From assembly GCF_003046625.1 (NCBI RefSeq), contig NZ_QAAD01000002.1, forward strand, positions 124,001-188,000: 64,000 bases of DNA, read 5' to 3'. A program made the translations under genes and the position numbers. Source of the DNA: Mangrovibacterium marinum (GTDB taxonomy: Bacteria; Bacteroidota; Bacteroidia; Bacteroidales; Prolixibacteraceae). Under the pieces are notes generated by a model that made no database searches, had not been told where the DNA came from, and saw only the letters and a program-made list of their open reading frames with translations. Of the stretch, positions 9,202-17,193 are shown piece by piece; position 1 is the first letter of the stretch, and each line of letters starts with the position of its first letter.

Positions 9202-10305
9202 TTATTTCTTAAATTGATAAAAGTCGTTTAACAACCAGATATGTGGTTGATGTAATAGGCTTTTGGCATCGTCTGCTGCCTTCTGCCCCGGATAGGGGAA
9301 AAAGAAGTGCTTCTCCGAGTCGTTTCGCCAAACCATGGCATAGCTCAGTTCTGCGCGCACCAGCGAATCGTTCAGCACCGATCCGAGCTTTTGCGAATAC
9401 CAGTTCGAATCGGGAACCAGTTCCAAACCAGTCTCTGTCAACGCAGCGAGTTTATTTTTCTCTTTCGCCAGATCGATTACAAGATGTAGTTTTCTGATGG
9501 CTTCTTTTTCGCCTTCGGGTTGCTTCAGATCGTAATAATTGTCCATCCCTAAAATGTCGACCATGTCATCACCCGGGTACCATGTCAGGTACTCCCCGGT
9601 GGTGTTGAACTTACAGTCGGGCGAATAGGCAACCACCATTTGGCTCAATCCTTTGTTGCGCAGATAGTCGATCGTGTAACGAAACAAGCTCCTCAGCTCG
9701 TCGGGGCTACAGGCTTTGGATCCCCACCAAAACCAGTCGCCGTCCATCTCGTGCCAGGGGCGAAAGATGAAAGGAATTGGCCCGCCGCTTTTGTCCTTCA
9801 AGCTCGAAAAGAAGGCAGCGACAAGGTCGAGTTGGTGGTTAAACTGCGTATGAAAAGCGCCACCCGGGAGGATGTGCTTCACCACCACCGAGTCGCCGTG
9901 CCACGAGTTCACCGAGTCGATGGGTGAATGCGGATGCCAGCTGAAGGTGTTGATCGCTCCATGCTCGAAGCCCCAAGCTGCGAGCTCCTTCATTTTGGAA
10001 AACGGAACGCTGTCAAGATTTACGGCATGCTCCAGCTCCAGGCCGCCCAACTCCCAACCCAACAAGGCTGGATAATCACCGGCCACTCGTTTCACATCAG
10101 ACTCCCCATCGATATACTCCCAGCCAACGCCATAGGCCAGATCGTCCTGGTGGCCAAAAAGAATCCCTTTCCCTTTGGCGGCTTGCAGCTCCGTCAAAAT
10201 TGTATTTTGCTCGTCCGCAGATGTTTTCTTTCCGGCCGAAGTACCGCAAGCATTGGCAATAAGAAGACTGGCAGCCCCTGCCAGGACAGCTAATTTCGTA
10301 CGCAT
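9202..10305 (-). CDS. GH26 beta-mannanase or mannobiohydrolase, lipoprotein without surface signal (367 aa)
   Basis: Retaining glycoside hydrolase of family 26 (clan GH-A) cutting beta-1,4-mannan. A lipoprotein signal ends at Cys20 (IANAC). The residues after it (GTSAGKK) lack the acidic lipoprotein export signal of Bacteroidota, so the enzyme probably faces the periplasm. The catalytic acid/base is Glu186 in RPWHEMDGDWFWWG and the nucleophile Glu291 in AALTETGLE; ILFGHQDDLAYGVGW near the N-terminus is also typical. One domain fills the protein, compared with the Ig-fused GH26 further upstream in the operon. In the Bacteroides model such periplasmic GH26 enzymes release mannobiose from the non-reducing end; whether this one is exo- or endo-acting cannot be read here. 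Confidence 0.92.
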   Translation of the reverse strand: MRTKLAVLAGAASLLIANACGTSAGKKTSADEQNTILTELQAAKGKGILFGHQDDLAYGVGWEYIDGESDVKRVAGDYPALLGWELGGLELEHAVNLDSVPFSKMKELAAWGFEHGAINTFSWHPHSPIDSVNSWHGDSVVVKHILPGGAFHTQFNHQLDLVAAFFSSLKDKSGGPIPFIFRPWHEMDGDWFWWGSKACSPDELRSLFRYTIDYLRNKGLSQMVVAYSPDCKFNTTGEYLTWYPGDDMVDILGMDNYYDLKQPEGEKEAIRKLHLVIDLAKEKNKLAALTETGLELVPDSNWYSQKLGSVLNDSLVRAELSYAMVWRNDSEKHFFFPYPGQKAADDAKSLLHQPHIWLLNDFYQFKK

Positions 10306-10347
10306 TAAATGGTGTTTAAATGGTTTATAATTCTATTTCAAAAAGGC

Positions 10348-12117
10348 TTAGTCGACCTCCAGTGTCTCCCGAATAAATTTCATCGACGCGTTCCAGTAGG
10401 CTTCGCTGGTGCTGTGTCCGTAGTCGGGGCAGGCCATCCAGCGTTTTTCAGACCGCACCTGGTTGTAAGCCGCAAAATTGGTGTGCGGCGGACAAACATT
10501 ATCCTGCACACCCATGCCCATGTAAAGCGGACAAGTGATCCACTGCGCCAGGTTTTTAATATCGAAATAGCTCAGCACCTCGTAAACCTGTTCCCAGGTC
10601 GCCTCAGGATGTTCTTTCATATAGGTGTCGAAATCGCTTTTGGGCCAGGGTGCAATCCGGAAGTAATCGGGATAATCCGACAAAAACGGGATGCCCGGAG
10701 CAGCGACCTTTACACGTTTGTCCAAGGCTGCGGAAGCGAAGGACAGGGCGCCACCCTGGCTGCTGCCGCGAACAGCAATCTTGCTTGCATCAACCTTGGG
10801 ACGGCTGCACACAAAATCGACCGCACGAACAACATCCATAAAAGCTCCGCGATAATAGTAGTGTTCTTTACTGTCGGCGCCGGAAGTCACCCAGGTTCCA
10901 AAGCGGTTGGTGGGTTTATTGAGCGCCTGTCCGCGAATGGACAACACAAAATGGGCAAAACCGTCCCAGCTTTGCGTGGGCGGATAGGGCCCCGATCCAT
11001 AACCCATATATTCAACAATAACCGGGAACTTGCCGTCGCGTTTAGGCTTTCCGTAGTAACCTCGAATCAACTCATTGTCGAGCGAGTACATCTCAACCAG
11101 GTACATGTCGTAATCCAGCTTCGAGTATTCGGGAACCAAGGTCAGCTTATAGTTGGGCGCTACTTTAGCCAGTTCTTTCAGGTTGTTGTCCCAAAAGGCC
11201 TTCAGGTCGGCTTTGGCATCAATCGGCGATTCAATTTTCTCGGGTTCGTAACCGAGGTTAAATTGCTTTTCGGCGGCCGTTTGCCCGTTTCGCTCAAAAG
11301 TAACCGTGTAACGGTAAAAGCCGGGTTCCGGATTCCGGAACGTAAATTCCTGCTCGCTGAGGGCCGATCCGTCAATGGTAATGGCCATCGAGTCTGCTTT
11401 CACCGCTTCGTAAGTGTCGGTGGTAATTTTCACCTTCAGCGTCCCGTTCAGGGCGAAGCTGTTCAGGTTTTGAAGGCTCACACCAATACTGAGCGGTTCG
11501 TCGCCCAGAAACACATAGTCCGAATCGTTCACCGCGACAGTCATCCGCAACCTATCGTTGGTTCCGGCCGAGGCGATGGTCAGCACCGATTGGTCAAGAA
11601 AACCGCCGGCTCCCCAGCCATCGTGAAACTTGATGGCCAGAAGGTTTTCTGTCTCCAGCTTCACGGAGTCGGCCTTCACAAAATAATTCCGTTCCTGATC
11701 GCTGTAGCCTTTATAGTCGGGGGGAAACTCACTGGTTTTCCCGACCCGAGTGCCGTTCCAGTACACTTCGTCAGCCGACGCAAAACGGCCCAGTTTCAGT
11801 ACAAAAGCACCGGCCTCAGCGATGGCGCTCTTCAGGCTGTCGGGCAAAACCACCGATTTGCGGTACCAGGCAAAACCGTTTTGGGTTGCCTGTCCCTGTT
11901 CGGTAAATGGCTTTTTCGATGAAACAGTCGCCCAGGCCGAATCGTTGTAAGCGGGCTCCATCCACAAACTATCCTTCCCCTCTCCCGGCTGGAATTTCCA
12001 GTCTTCGGAAAAGGCTACTGAAACTACTTTATTCTCTTTCGGTTGCAGCAGGCTACTGCAGGATGCCAAAAGCACTCCTGCAAGCACCAAACTCACTGCA
12101 TATCTTATCATCTTCAT
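10348..12117 (-). CDS. CE7-family acetyl esterase with N-terminal jelly-roll domain, lipoprotein (589 aa)
   Basis: Alpha/beta-hydrolase of carbohydrate esterase family 7 (acetyl xylan esterase/cephalosporin C deacetylase type), here probably removing acetyl groups from imported acetylated (gluco)mannan oligosaccharides. A lipoprotein signal ends at Cys20 (LLASC). Next comes a beta-sandwich like the sugar-binding domains of GH2 enzymes (about 35-190: FSEDWKFQPGEG, AWYRKSV), a linker region, then the CE7 domain (about 300-589) with the serine elbow GSSQGG, the aspartate in GVQDNVCPP and the histidine in DYGHS. RGQALNKP is a family signature. No acidic residues follow the Cys, suggesting the periplasmic side. 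It sits between the two GH26 genes. The acetyl-mannan substrate is inferred from context. Confidence 0.9.
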   Translation of the reverse strand: MKMIRYAVSLVLAGVLLASCSSLLQPKENKVVSVAFSEDWKFQPGEGKDSLWMEPAYNDSAWATVSSKKPFTEQGQATQNGFAWYRKSVVLPDSLKSAIAEAGAFVLKLGRFASADEVYWNGTRVGKTSEFPPDYKGYSDQERNYFVKADSVKLETENLLAIKFHDGWGAGGFLDQSVLTIASAGTNDRLRMTVAVNDSDYVFLGDEPLSIGVSLQNLNSFALNGTLKVKITTDTYEAVKADSMAITIDGSALSEQEFTFRNPEPGFYRYTVTFERNGQTAAEKQFNLGYEPEKIESPIDAKADLKAFWDNNLKELAKVAPNYKLTLVPEYSKLDYDMYLVEMYSLDNELIRGYYGKPKRDGKFPVIVEYMGYGSGPYPPTQSWDGFAHFVLSIRGQALNKPTNRFGTWVTSGADSKEHYYYRGAFMDVVRAVDFVCSRPKVDASKIAVRGSSQGGALSFASAALDKRVKVAAPGIPFLSDYPDYFRIAPWPKSDFDTYMKEHPEATWEQVYEVLSYFDIKNLAQWITCPLYMGMGVQDNVCPPHTNFAAYNQVRSEKRWMACPDYGHSTSEAYWNASMKFIRETLEVD

Positions 12118-12126
12118 GATCCTTTT

Positions 12127-13530
12127 CTATTTTAAATCGGGCATTTCGTCTCGGGTGATGACAGCTGTGTTCGCAACTGCATCCGTCCACCAGGCTGCAT
12201 TGGCGTGTTCATGATCGGTACTGGTGAAAGCCGCAGAATTGACATCAACCGTGCGGTCGTAATCGTACCAGGGCATAAAGAACGACCACTGTGCACCGGC
12301 CGACCATTGATCGGAAATTGTTGCCACGCTTCCACACTCGCTCAAGGTCACCATCTTGGTTGGGTAAGTCTCCTGAATCGATTGAAATTCGGCGGCAATA
12401 TCCGACGCATCAGCGTTGTTATACACATCGCGGCCAACGATATCCACATAATCGTCACCCGGATAGAACGCTTGATCTTTCGTTTGCGTTGTCCACACCC
12501 AAATCAGGTTGTTCAGGCCTTCAGCCTCGAAATAATCGAAAACATATTTCCAGAGTGCCTTGTAGGCTTCAGCGCCATCGTTCCCCCACCAAAACCAGGC
12601 TGTACCGCCCGTAAATTCGTAGATATTTCCGGCTGCTTCGTGCAATGGCCGCCAGATTACGGGAATATTTTTAGCCTGAAGCAGTTTCAGGTAAGCGGCC
12701 ATTTTGGCCAGATCAGCCTTTACCACGTCATTTTCCCAGGTACCTTCAACAGTTGCGTTGGCTGTGCTGAAGTTGGTTGCATCCGTGGCATAAGTATAAG
12801 TTGAAGAGCCTTCCGAAGCCGGTACCCGCCAGTGCCAACTGGCTGCCACCAGCCCGTTGTTGTTCCACCAGTCTTCCACCACCGTTGTGTTGGTGTAGTC
12901 GATCCAGTTGGCGGGCGACTCAATAAAATGAATATAGTCGAAGGCTGCCATTGCCGGATATTTACCGGTATGCTGATGTACCCATTCTGCCTCGTTGACA
13001 TTCCAGTTCACGTTGGCCATGGTTGACGACACGATTTTCGTTCCGTAGTTTTCGAGCAGAAAATCGTACACATGCTGTGCTTCCGTTGATGGATTGGCCA
13101 CTGCCAGGCTTGTGGTAATTTCCGAAACCACTTCTTCTTCTGTTGAAAAATGAATCGTGATTTCCGACGTTCCCACTTTTGTCGGCCCCTGGATAACACC
13201 CGCAGGAATCACCAACTCGTAGCTGTTTCCTTTTTGCAATCCGCTGGCCTGTATCGTTACAGTCGTCAAGCGGGCCGAAAACGAGCTAATGGTAGCTCCA
13301 TCGAGGGAAACTGTGCTTTGTAAAGCCGAGGGTGAAGTCACATTTTGGTCGAAAGTCAATACCAGGGTGATTTCGCCGGCTGCAATACCGGTAGCCCCGT
13401 CAACCGGACTGGAACTCACCAGTGCCGGTGGATCCAATACAACCGGGTCGTCGCCATCACTACTGCTACAGCTCCATAGGCCTCCCGCAACTAAAATCAA
13501 ACAGCAGAGTGTATACATCAATTTCTTCAT
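12127..13530 (-). CDS. GH26 endo-beta-mannanase with Ig-like domain, probably surface lipoprotein (467 aa)
   Basis: Second GH26 mannanase. The lipoprotein signal ends at Cys21 (GLWSC), followed by SSSDGDDP, an acidic stretch resembling the Bacteroidota surface export signal. An Ig-like domain of the Big_5 type spans about 36-130 (PVDGATGIAAGEITLVLTF). The GH26 domain covers about 150-467 with acid/base Glu298 in VIWRPLHEAAG, substrate-cleft aromatics in AWFWWGND and nucleophile Glu398 in VTLSECGS. This architecture suits an outer-surface enzyme making the first endo cuts for the SusCD pair encoded upstream, while the other GH26 works inside. Spacing of 10 bases to the CE7 gene indicates one transcript. 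Confidence 0.92.
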   Translation of the reverse strand: MKKLMYTLCCLILVAGGLWSCSSSDGDDPVVLDPPALVSSSPVDGATGIAAGEITLVLTFDQNVTSPSALQSTVSLDGATISSFSARLTTVTIQASGLQKGNSYELVIPAGVIQGPTKVGTSEITIHFSTEEEVVSEITTSLAVANPSTEAQHVYDFLLENYGTKIVSSTMANVNWNVNEAEWVHQHTGKYPAMAAFDYIHFIESPANWIDYTNTTVVEDWWNNNGLVAASWHWRVPASEGSSTYTYATDATNFSTANATVEGTWENDVVKADLAKMAAYLKLLQAKNIPVIWRPLHEAAGNIYEFTGGTAWFWWGNDGAEAYKALWKYVFDYFEAEGLNNLIWVWTTQTKDQAFYPGDDYVDIVGRDVYNNADASDIAAEFQSIQETYPTKMVTLSECGSVATISDQWSAGAQWSFFMPWYDYDRTVDVNSAAFTSTDHEHANAAWWTDAVANTAVITRDEMPDLK

Positions 13531-13553
13531 CTGAATTCCATTTTTTTAAAAGA

Positions 13554-13580
13554 AAGGCCCCCTCATCGTGGGGCGACCTT
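13554..13580 (-). terminator. Intra-operon hairpin between glycan-binding and enzyme genes
   Basis: On the minus strand AAGG...CCCC pairs with GGGG...CCTT around a 7-nt loop (13554-13580, with a small internal loop), followed by TCTTTT. It lies in the longest gap within the mannan operon from susC to the first GH26, between the glycan-binding protein start-side block and the enzymes. It could act as a partial terminator or an RNA-processing/stabilising hairpin. Confidence 0.45.
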
Positions 13581-13597
13581 CCTTATTGATAAGATTT

Positions 13598-15889
13598 CTA
13601 TTTTATTTCAACTTTTGTTAGCGTGTAGCTGTAGCCGGAGAAAATCAATCCGACATCCTGCATTACGGCTAACAAATCAGCGGTGATTGGCATTTCAACC
13701 GTTGTGGCATCCTGTGCAACATCAAAGATCTGAATATCACCCCAGCTAGATCCGTTTTTCACCGCTACCTGCCAGTAATCTACGCCAGCATCCTGATCTT
13801 TAATGGTCAGGGTCAGCGTTTTGCCAACTTTTGCAGTGGCAAACAAGTCGGCCGACAACTGCACCCAGGAAGCCCAGTTACCCATCGCCTGCTCGCCTTC
13901 CCAAATTGTTTCGGAAGCGGCTGCCGAGGTGATGATACTTATTTTGGAGATGATCCAATCGGAGCCCTGAATGATCAGCGCGTTACCGGACGAGGCATTC
14001 GCCGTGATATTATCCAGTACATCCTGCGTCAATACCAGCTCTTGTTCCGAAACTGCTTTATCGCCGTAAGTGTCGGTTGTCATATAACCGTCGTTATTCA
14101 ACTCGGCAAAAGGAATGACAGCCCAGCCACCGTTGTTAATTTGCGCCTGTCCCCAGTTATCGTTTTGGGTGAAGTAAATTTTCAGGATCGAACCGGCTGA
14201 CACCCCTTCAAAAGCAGCATCGCTAACGAATACGCGTCCTCCGTCACCCCAGGTTAACGAAAGTGGCCCCTGATAAACAACCGTTTCTTTGGTGCTTGAG
14301 CCAATCACATCAAGCTGATACGTGATATCGCCATTAGACGACACGAGCTGTAAATCGGTTTGGCCACCGGCATCATTCGGAATCAGAACGTACAATTTTG
14401 TTCCTTCCAGAATAAATTGGGTTGTGGTGCCATTCACCTTCACATCAGTCAACTTATCTTCATTTTTCACGTCCAGGGTCAGCACGGTTCCGGCATTAAT
14501 TTCGGTTTCCGCATCGGGCAATACCGGCACATAGCAGAACTCCGGTTTTTCAACCGTCAACAAAGGAGCTGTTACCGTTTCACCATTGGCCATGGTCAAC
14601 ACCAGCTCTCCGCTTTCGGCATCAACAGGAACGGCAACCGTGAGGCTGGTAGCCGATGCGGGGGTCACTTCAACCGTTTGATCACCGGCGAAGGTCACTG
14701 ACACCACCAGATCCAGGTTGGCACCTTCGATGATCAATTCGTTTCCGGCCGATACGGGATCGGGATTGTAGGCTGAAACAGCCGGTTTTTGTGTTTCAAT
14801 TTCAAAACCAGCTGTATTGCCGCTGGCGGTGTTCAGAATCACAGTGCCACTAATTGCGCCTTCGGGCACAAGCACCGTAATTTGATCAGCGGCAACCGAT
14901 TCGGGGTTCACCGCATTGGCAACACCCGGGAAAGCCACTGTTGTTACCAGGTCCATATTCGCACCCGAAACCGTGATCAGGTCGCCATTGCGCAAATCAA
15001 CAACCGGGGCGGCCACCAATTCGGTTGGCACAGCCATCGTTACTTCTGCTACCGGAACATGTACGCCCGAGTAGGCAATCATATTGATTGTGCCGTCGGT
15101 TGTTCCTTCGGGCAACACAAAGCTTATTGTATTTTCTTCAACCGTAAAGTCAATCGTATCCGAATTGGCCAGCACAATATGCTCAACCAGGTCCAGGTCG
15201 GCTCCGGCAACTTCAATCGCGTCGGCCGGTTTTTTATCGGCAAAGGTTTCAACCGAAGCTACCGACGGCAGCACCACGGCAAGTTCTTGTTCCGACTCCA
15301 ACTCAACAGGTATTGCTGCCGTATCGGCCAGGGTAATGGTGCCGGTTTGAGCTTCGCGGGGAACGACAAGCTGAATGGAGGCGCGCTCCCATTTGGTGAA
15401 GTCTTTACTCATCACTTCAACGCCATCGGCAAAAATAACTTTGTGCATCAGGTTCAGGTAATCCCCTTCAATGGTCAGTGTTTGGCCGGCTTTCACCGGA
15501 TTGGGAGCAATACTTGAAATACTGATTGGCTCGATATAGGACAAAACTGTTTTTGAGGTCAGCGTTCCGTTGGGGGTTTGCAATTTCACATAGCCAACCC
15601 CGGCATTTTGCGGGATTGTCACCTTAATCTTCTCGTTGCTCACCACTTCGATAGCCGTAATTTCGATATCCTCGGGCAGGATCACGCTGGTCACCTGATC
15701 CATATTGCGGCCAATAAAGGTTAAGTCGCTGCCACGCAGGGCCGGGCTGGGGCCAAAGGCCTCGAACACCACCTGTCCGGAAACTGCGTCATCATCGTCG
15801 TCGGAGCAAGCTGCAAAGCTCACTGCAACAACGGCCAGCAGCAAAGCCATCCATTGTTTGAATTTGATATTTAGCTTCATTACATTCAT
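13598..15889 (-). CDS. Multi-TIG surface glycan-binding lipoprotein with two similar C-terminal modules (763 aa)
   Basis: Probable cell-surface mannan-binding protein. The lipoprotein signal ends in SFAAC and is followed by SDDDDD, a strong surface-export signature. About six IPT/TIG (Ig-like) repeats follow, marked by recurring lines such as NPVKAGQTLTIEGDYLNLM, NPDPVSAGNELIIEGANLD and RNGDLITVSGANMDLV. The last 230 residues form two related beta-rich modules (about 534-658 and 659-763), each opening ETVVYQG or ETIWEG and carrying exposed Trp residues, likely glycan-binding. Start could be the ATG at 15889 or the one three codons on (MKLNIKF). It lies 12 bases after the SGBP-B-like gene. Binding specificity is inferred only from the operon. 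Confidence 0.88.
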   Translation of the reverse strand: MNVMKLNIKFKQWMALLLAVVAVSFAACSDDDDDAVSGQVVFEAFGPSPALRGSDLTFIGRNMDQVTSVILPEDIEITAIEVVSNEKIKVTIPQNAGVGYVKLQTPNGTLTSKTVLSYIEPISISSIAPNPVKAGQTLTIEGDYLNLMHKVIFADGVEVMSKDFTKWERASIQLVVPREAQTGTITLADTAAIPVELESEQELAVVLPSVASVETFADKKPADAIEVAGADLDLVEHIVLANSDTIDFTVEENTISFVLPEGTTDGTINMIAYSGVHVPVAEVTMAVPTELVAAPVVDLRNGDLITVSGANMDLVTTVAFPGVANAVNPESVAADQITVLVPEGAISGTVILNTASGNTAGFEIETQKPAVSAYNPDPVSAGNELIIEGANLDLVVSVTFAGDQTVEVTPASATSLTVAVPVDAESGELVLTMANGETVTAPLLTVEKPEFCYVPVLPDAETEINAGTVLTLDVKNEDKLTDVKVNGTTTQFILEGTKLYVLIPNDAGGQTDLQLVSSNGDITYQLDVIGSSTKETVVYQGPLSLTWGDGGRVFVSDAAFEGVSAGSILKIYFTQNDNWGQAQINNGGWAVIPFAELNNDGYMTTDTYGDKAVSEQELVLTQDVLDNITANASSGNALIIQGSDWIISKISIITSAAASETIWEGEQAMGNWASWVQLSADLFATAKVGKTLTLTIKDQDAGVDYWQVAVKNGSSWGDIQIFDVAQDATTVEMPITADLLAVMQDVGLIFSGYSYTLTKVEIK

Positions 15890-15901
15890 TTTTTAGGTTG
15901 A

Positions 15902-17176
15902 TTAATTAGGAACGATACGAACGTTATCAATCAGCATCGTGGCATTACAGGGAGTTCCGCTTACCCCTCCGCCATTCAGGAACAAGGTCAGGCCCGAATA
16001 GTGTCCCGCGCCGTTTGGTGCAGCAATACTCTCGCCATTGGGGCCATACTTAAACTCGGTCATCGGAATGGTTACGGTTATCCAGCCATCGGTCGTATAG
16101 GTTTTGTCGCTGGTCTCGGTCCAGGGTTGCCATAAGGCGCGCGGATACTCGGAATCGGACACATAACCATTGGCACTGCCATACTTCGAATTATAGGTCA
16201 GGCCATTGCCGTTTTGCCAGTTCATCATCACGTCGTCGGCACCGGTGAAGATCACCTGCAAGGCTTTGGAGGACCAATCGCCAAGCACTTTCACTTCAAA
16301 TTTGCAACTGTATTCATCCAGCTTGTTGGCGTTAAAGAAATCCGGATCAGTAGGCAGGTAAGTCCACTTTTCCCAAGCCAGGAAGCCGTCGTCCCAGGAG
16401 TCATCATTCAGCTCTTTTCCCTCGCCATTGATAATCAGATAATGGCCGTTGATACCGCTGTCATCCGAAACGCCACTGGCGCCGTGCCATCCGAAATAGT
16501 AATAATAATCGGGGTAATTATCCGGGTTGAAGTTGGCTATGAGATTGCGGTTATCGCGCAACCAAAGACTGCTCTCCTCCGCACCGTAAACCGACGTTAC
16601 CGTGATCGGACCACGCTCAGCACCTTCGGGAACAATCACATCAATGCTTGTCAGATCCGATTCAACAATCTCACCCTGCACACCACCGGTAAAGCTTACC
16701 GTCAGCGGAGTTCCTTCGTCATTCACAAAGTAGAGCCCTTCAATATGTGCCACATCGCCAGCCTCAAGGTACTCACAAGTCATGGAGTTAACTGTAGGCG
16801 CAGGCACCTGGGTTTCAAACGTGTAATAACAGGAATCGTTGTTGGTATACAGCTTAATCAAGTCTTCCTTTAAATTCGGAATCCCGCTGGGTATGGACAC
16901 GATAATGGCATTATCGGTAACCATATTGGGGTTTAGCTTGGCTTTTTGATCGTTGAAGTAGATCTTGTTGACATTGCCCAGCGACTCGCCGATGATGGCA
17001 ATTTTAGCTCCCAGATAAGCGCTCGACAGCAGGGAGTCGGAAGCGTCCACATCGCAGGGGCGCACATATCTCACCACCGGAGTACCTCCGCCCGAGATGG
17101 TATCGTTATCCTCACAGGCCCACAGCAACACTGCGGCACATGCAATTGCAACTATATTTACTAAATATCTTTTCAT
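15902..17176 (-). CDS. SGBP-B-like surface glycan-binding lipoprotein (424 aa)
   Basis: Surface glycan-binding protein encoded directly after susD, the usual place of SusE/SGBP genes. The lipoprotein signal ends at Cys21 (LLWAC) with EDND after it, matching the surface-export pattern. Two IPT/TIG-like domains occupy about 35-210, and the rest (about 215-424) resembles the C-terminal ligand-binding domain of SGBP-B proteins, rich in aromatic residues (YYYYFGWHGASG, DDGFLAWEKWTYL, ALWQPWTE) and ending in MLIDNVRIVPN. It would present mannan to SusCD. Family assignment is from overall architecture; the ligand follows from neighbouring mannanases. Confidence 0.87.
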   Translation of the reverse strand: MKRYLVNIVAIACAAVLLWACEDNDTISGGGTPVVRYVRPCDVDASDSLLSSAYLGAKIAIIGESLGNVNKIYFNDQKAKLNPNMVTDNAIIVSIPSGIPNLKEDLIKLYTNNDSCYYTFETQVPAPTVNSMTCEYLEAGDVAHIEGLYFVNDEGTPLTVSFTGGVQGEIVESDLTSIDVIVPEGAERGPITVTSVYGAEESSLWLRDNRNLIANFNPDNYPDYYYYFGWHGASGVSDDSGINGHYLIINGEGKELNDDSWDDGFLAWEKWTYLPTDPDFFNANKLDEYSCKFEVKVLGDWSSKALQVIFTGADDVMMNWQNGNGLTYNSKYGSANGYVSDSEYPRALWQPWTETSDKTYTTDGWITVTIPMTEFKYGPNGESIAAPNGAGHYSGLTLFLNGGGVSGTPCNATMLIDNVRIVPN

Positions 17177-17193
17177 AAGAGTTCGTTTTCTAA

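Noticed and set aside
10309-11922. 537-codon open frame on the plus strand opposite the CE7 gene
   Set aside because: It is the antisense shadow of the esterase gene; the minus-strand frame has a lipobox, a jelly-roll domain and a full catalytic triad, while the plus-strand frame shows no domain.
14789-15517. 242-codon plus-strand frame opposite the TIG-repeat protein
   Set aside because: Composition rich in His, Asn, Arg and Gly is typical of an antisense frame; the opposite strand encodes clear TIG repeats.
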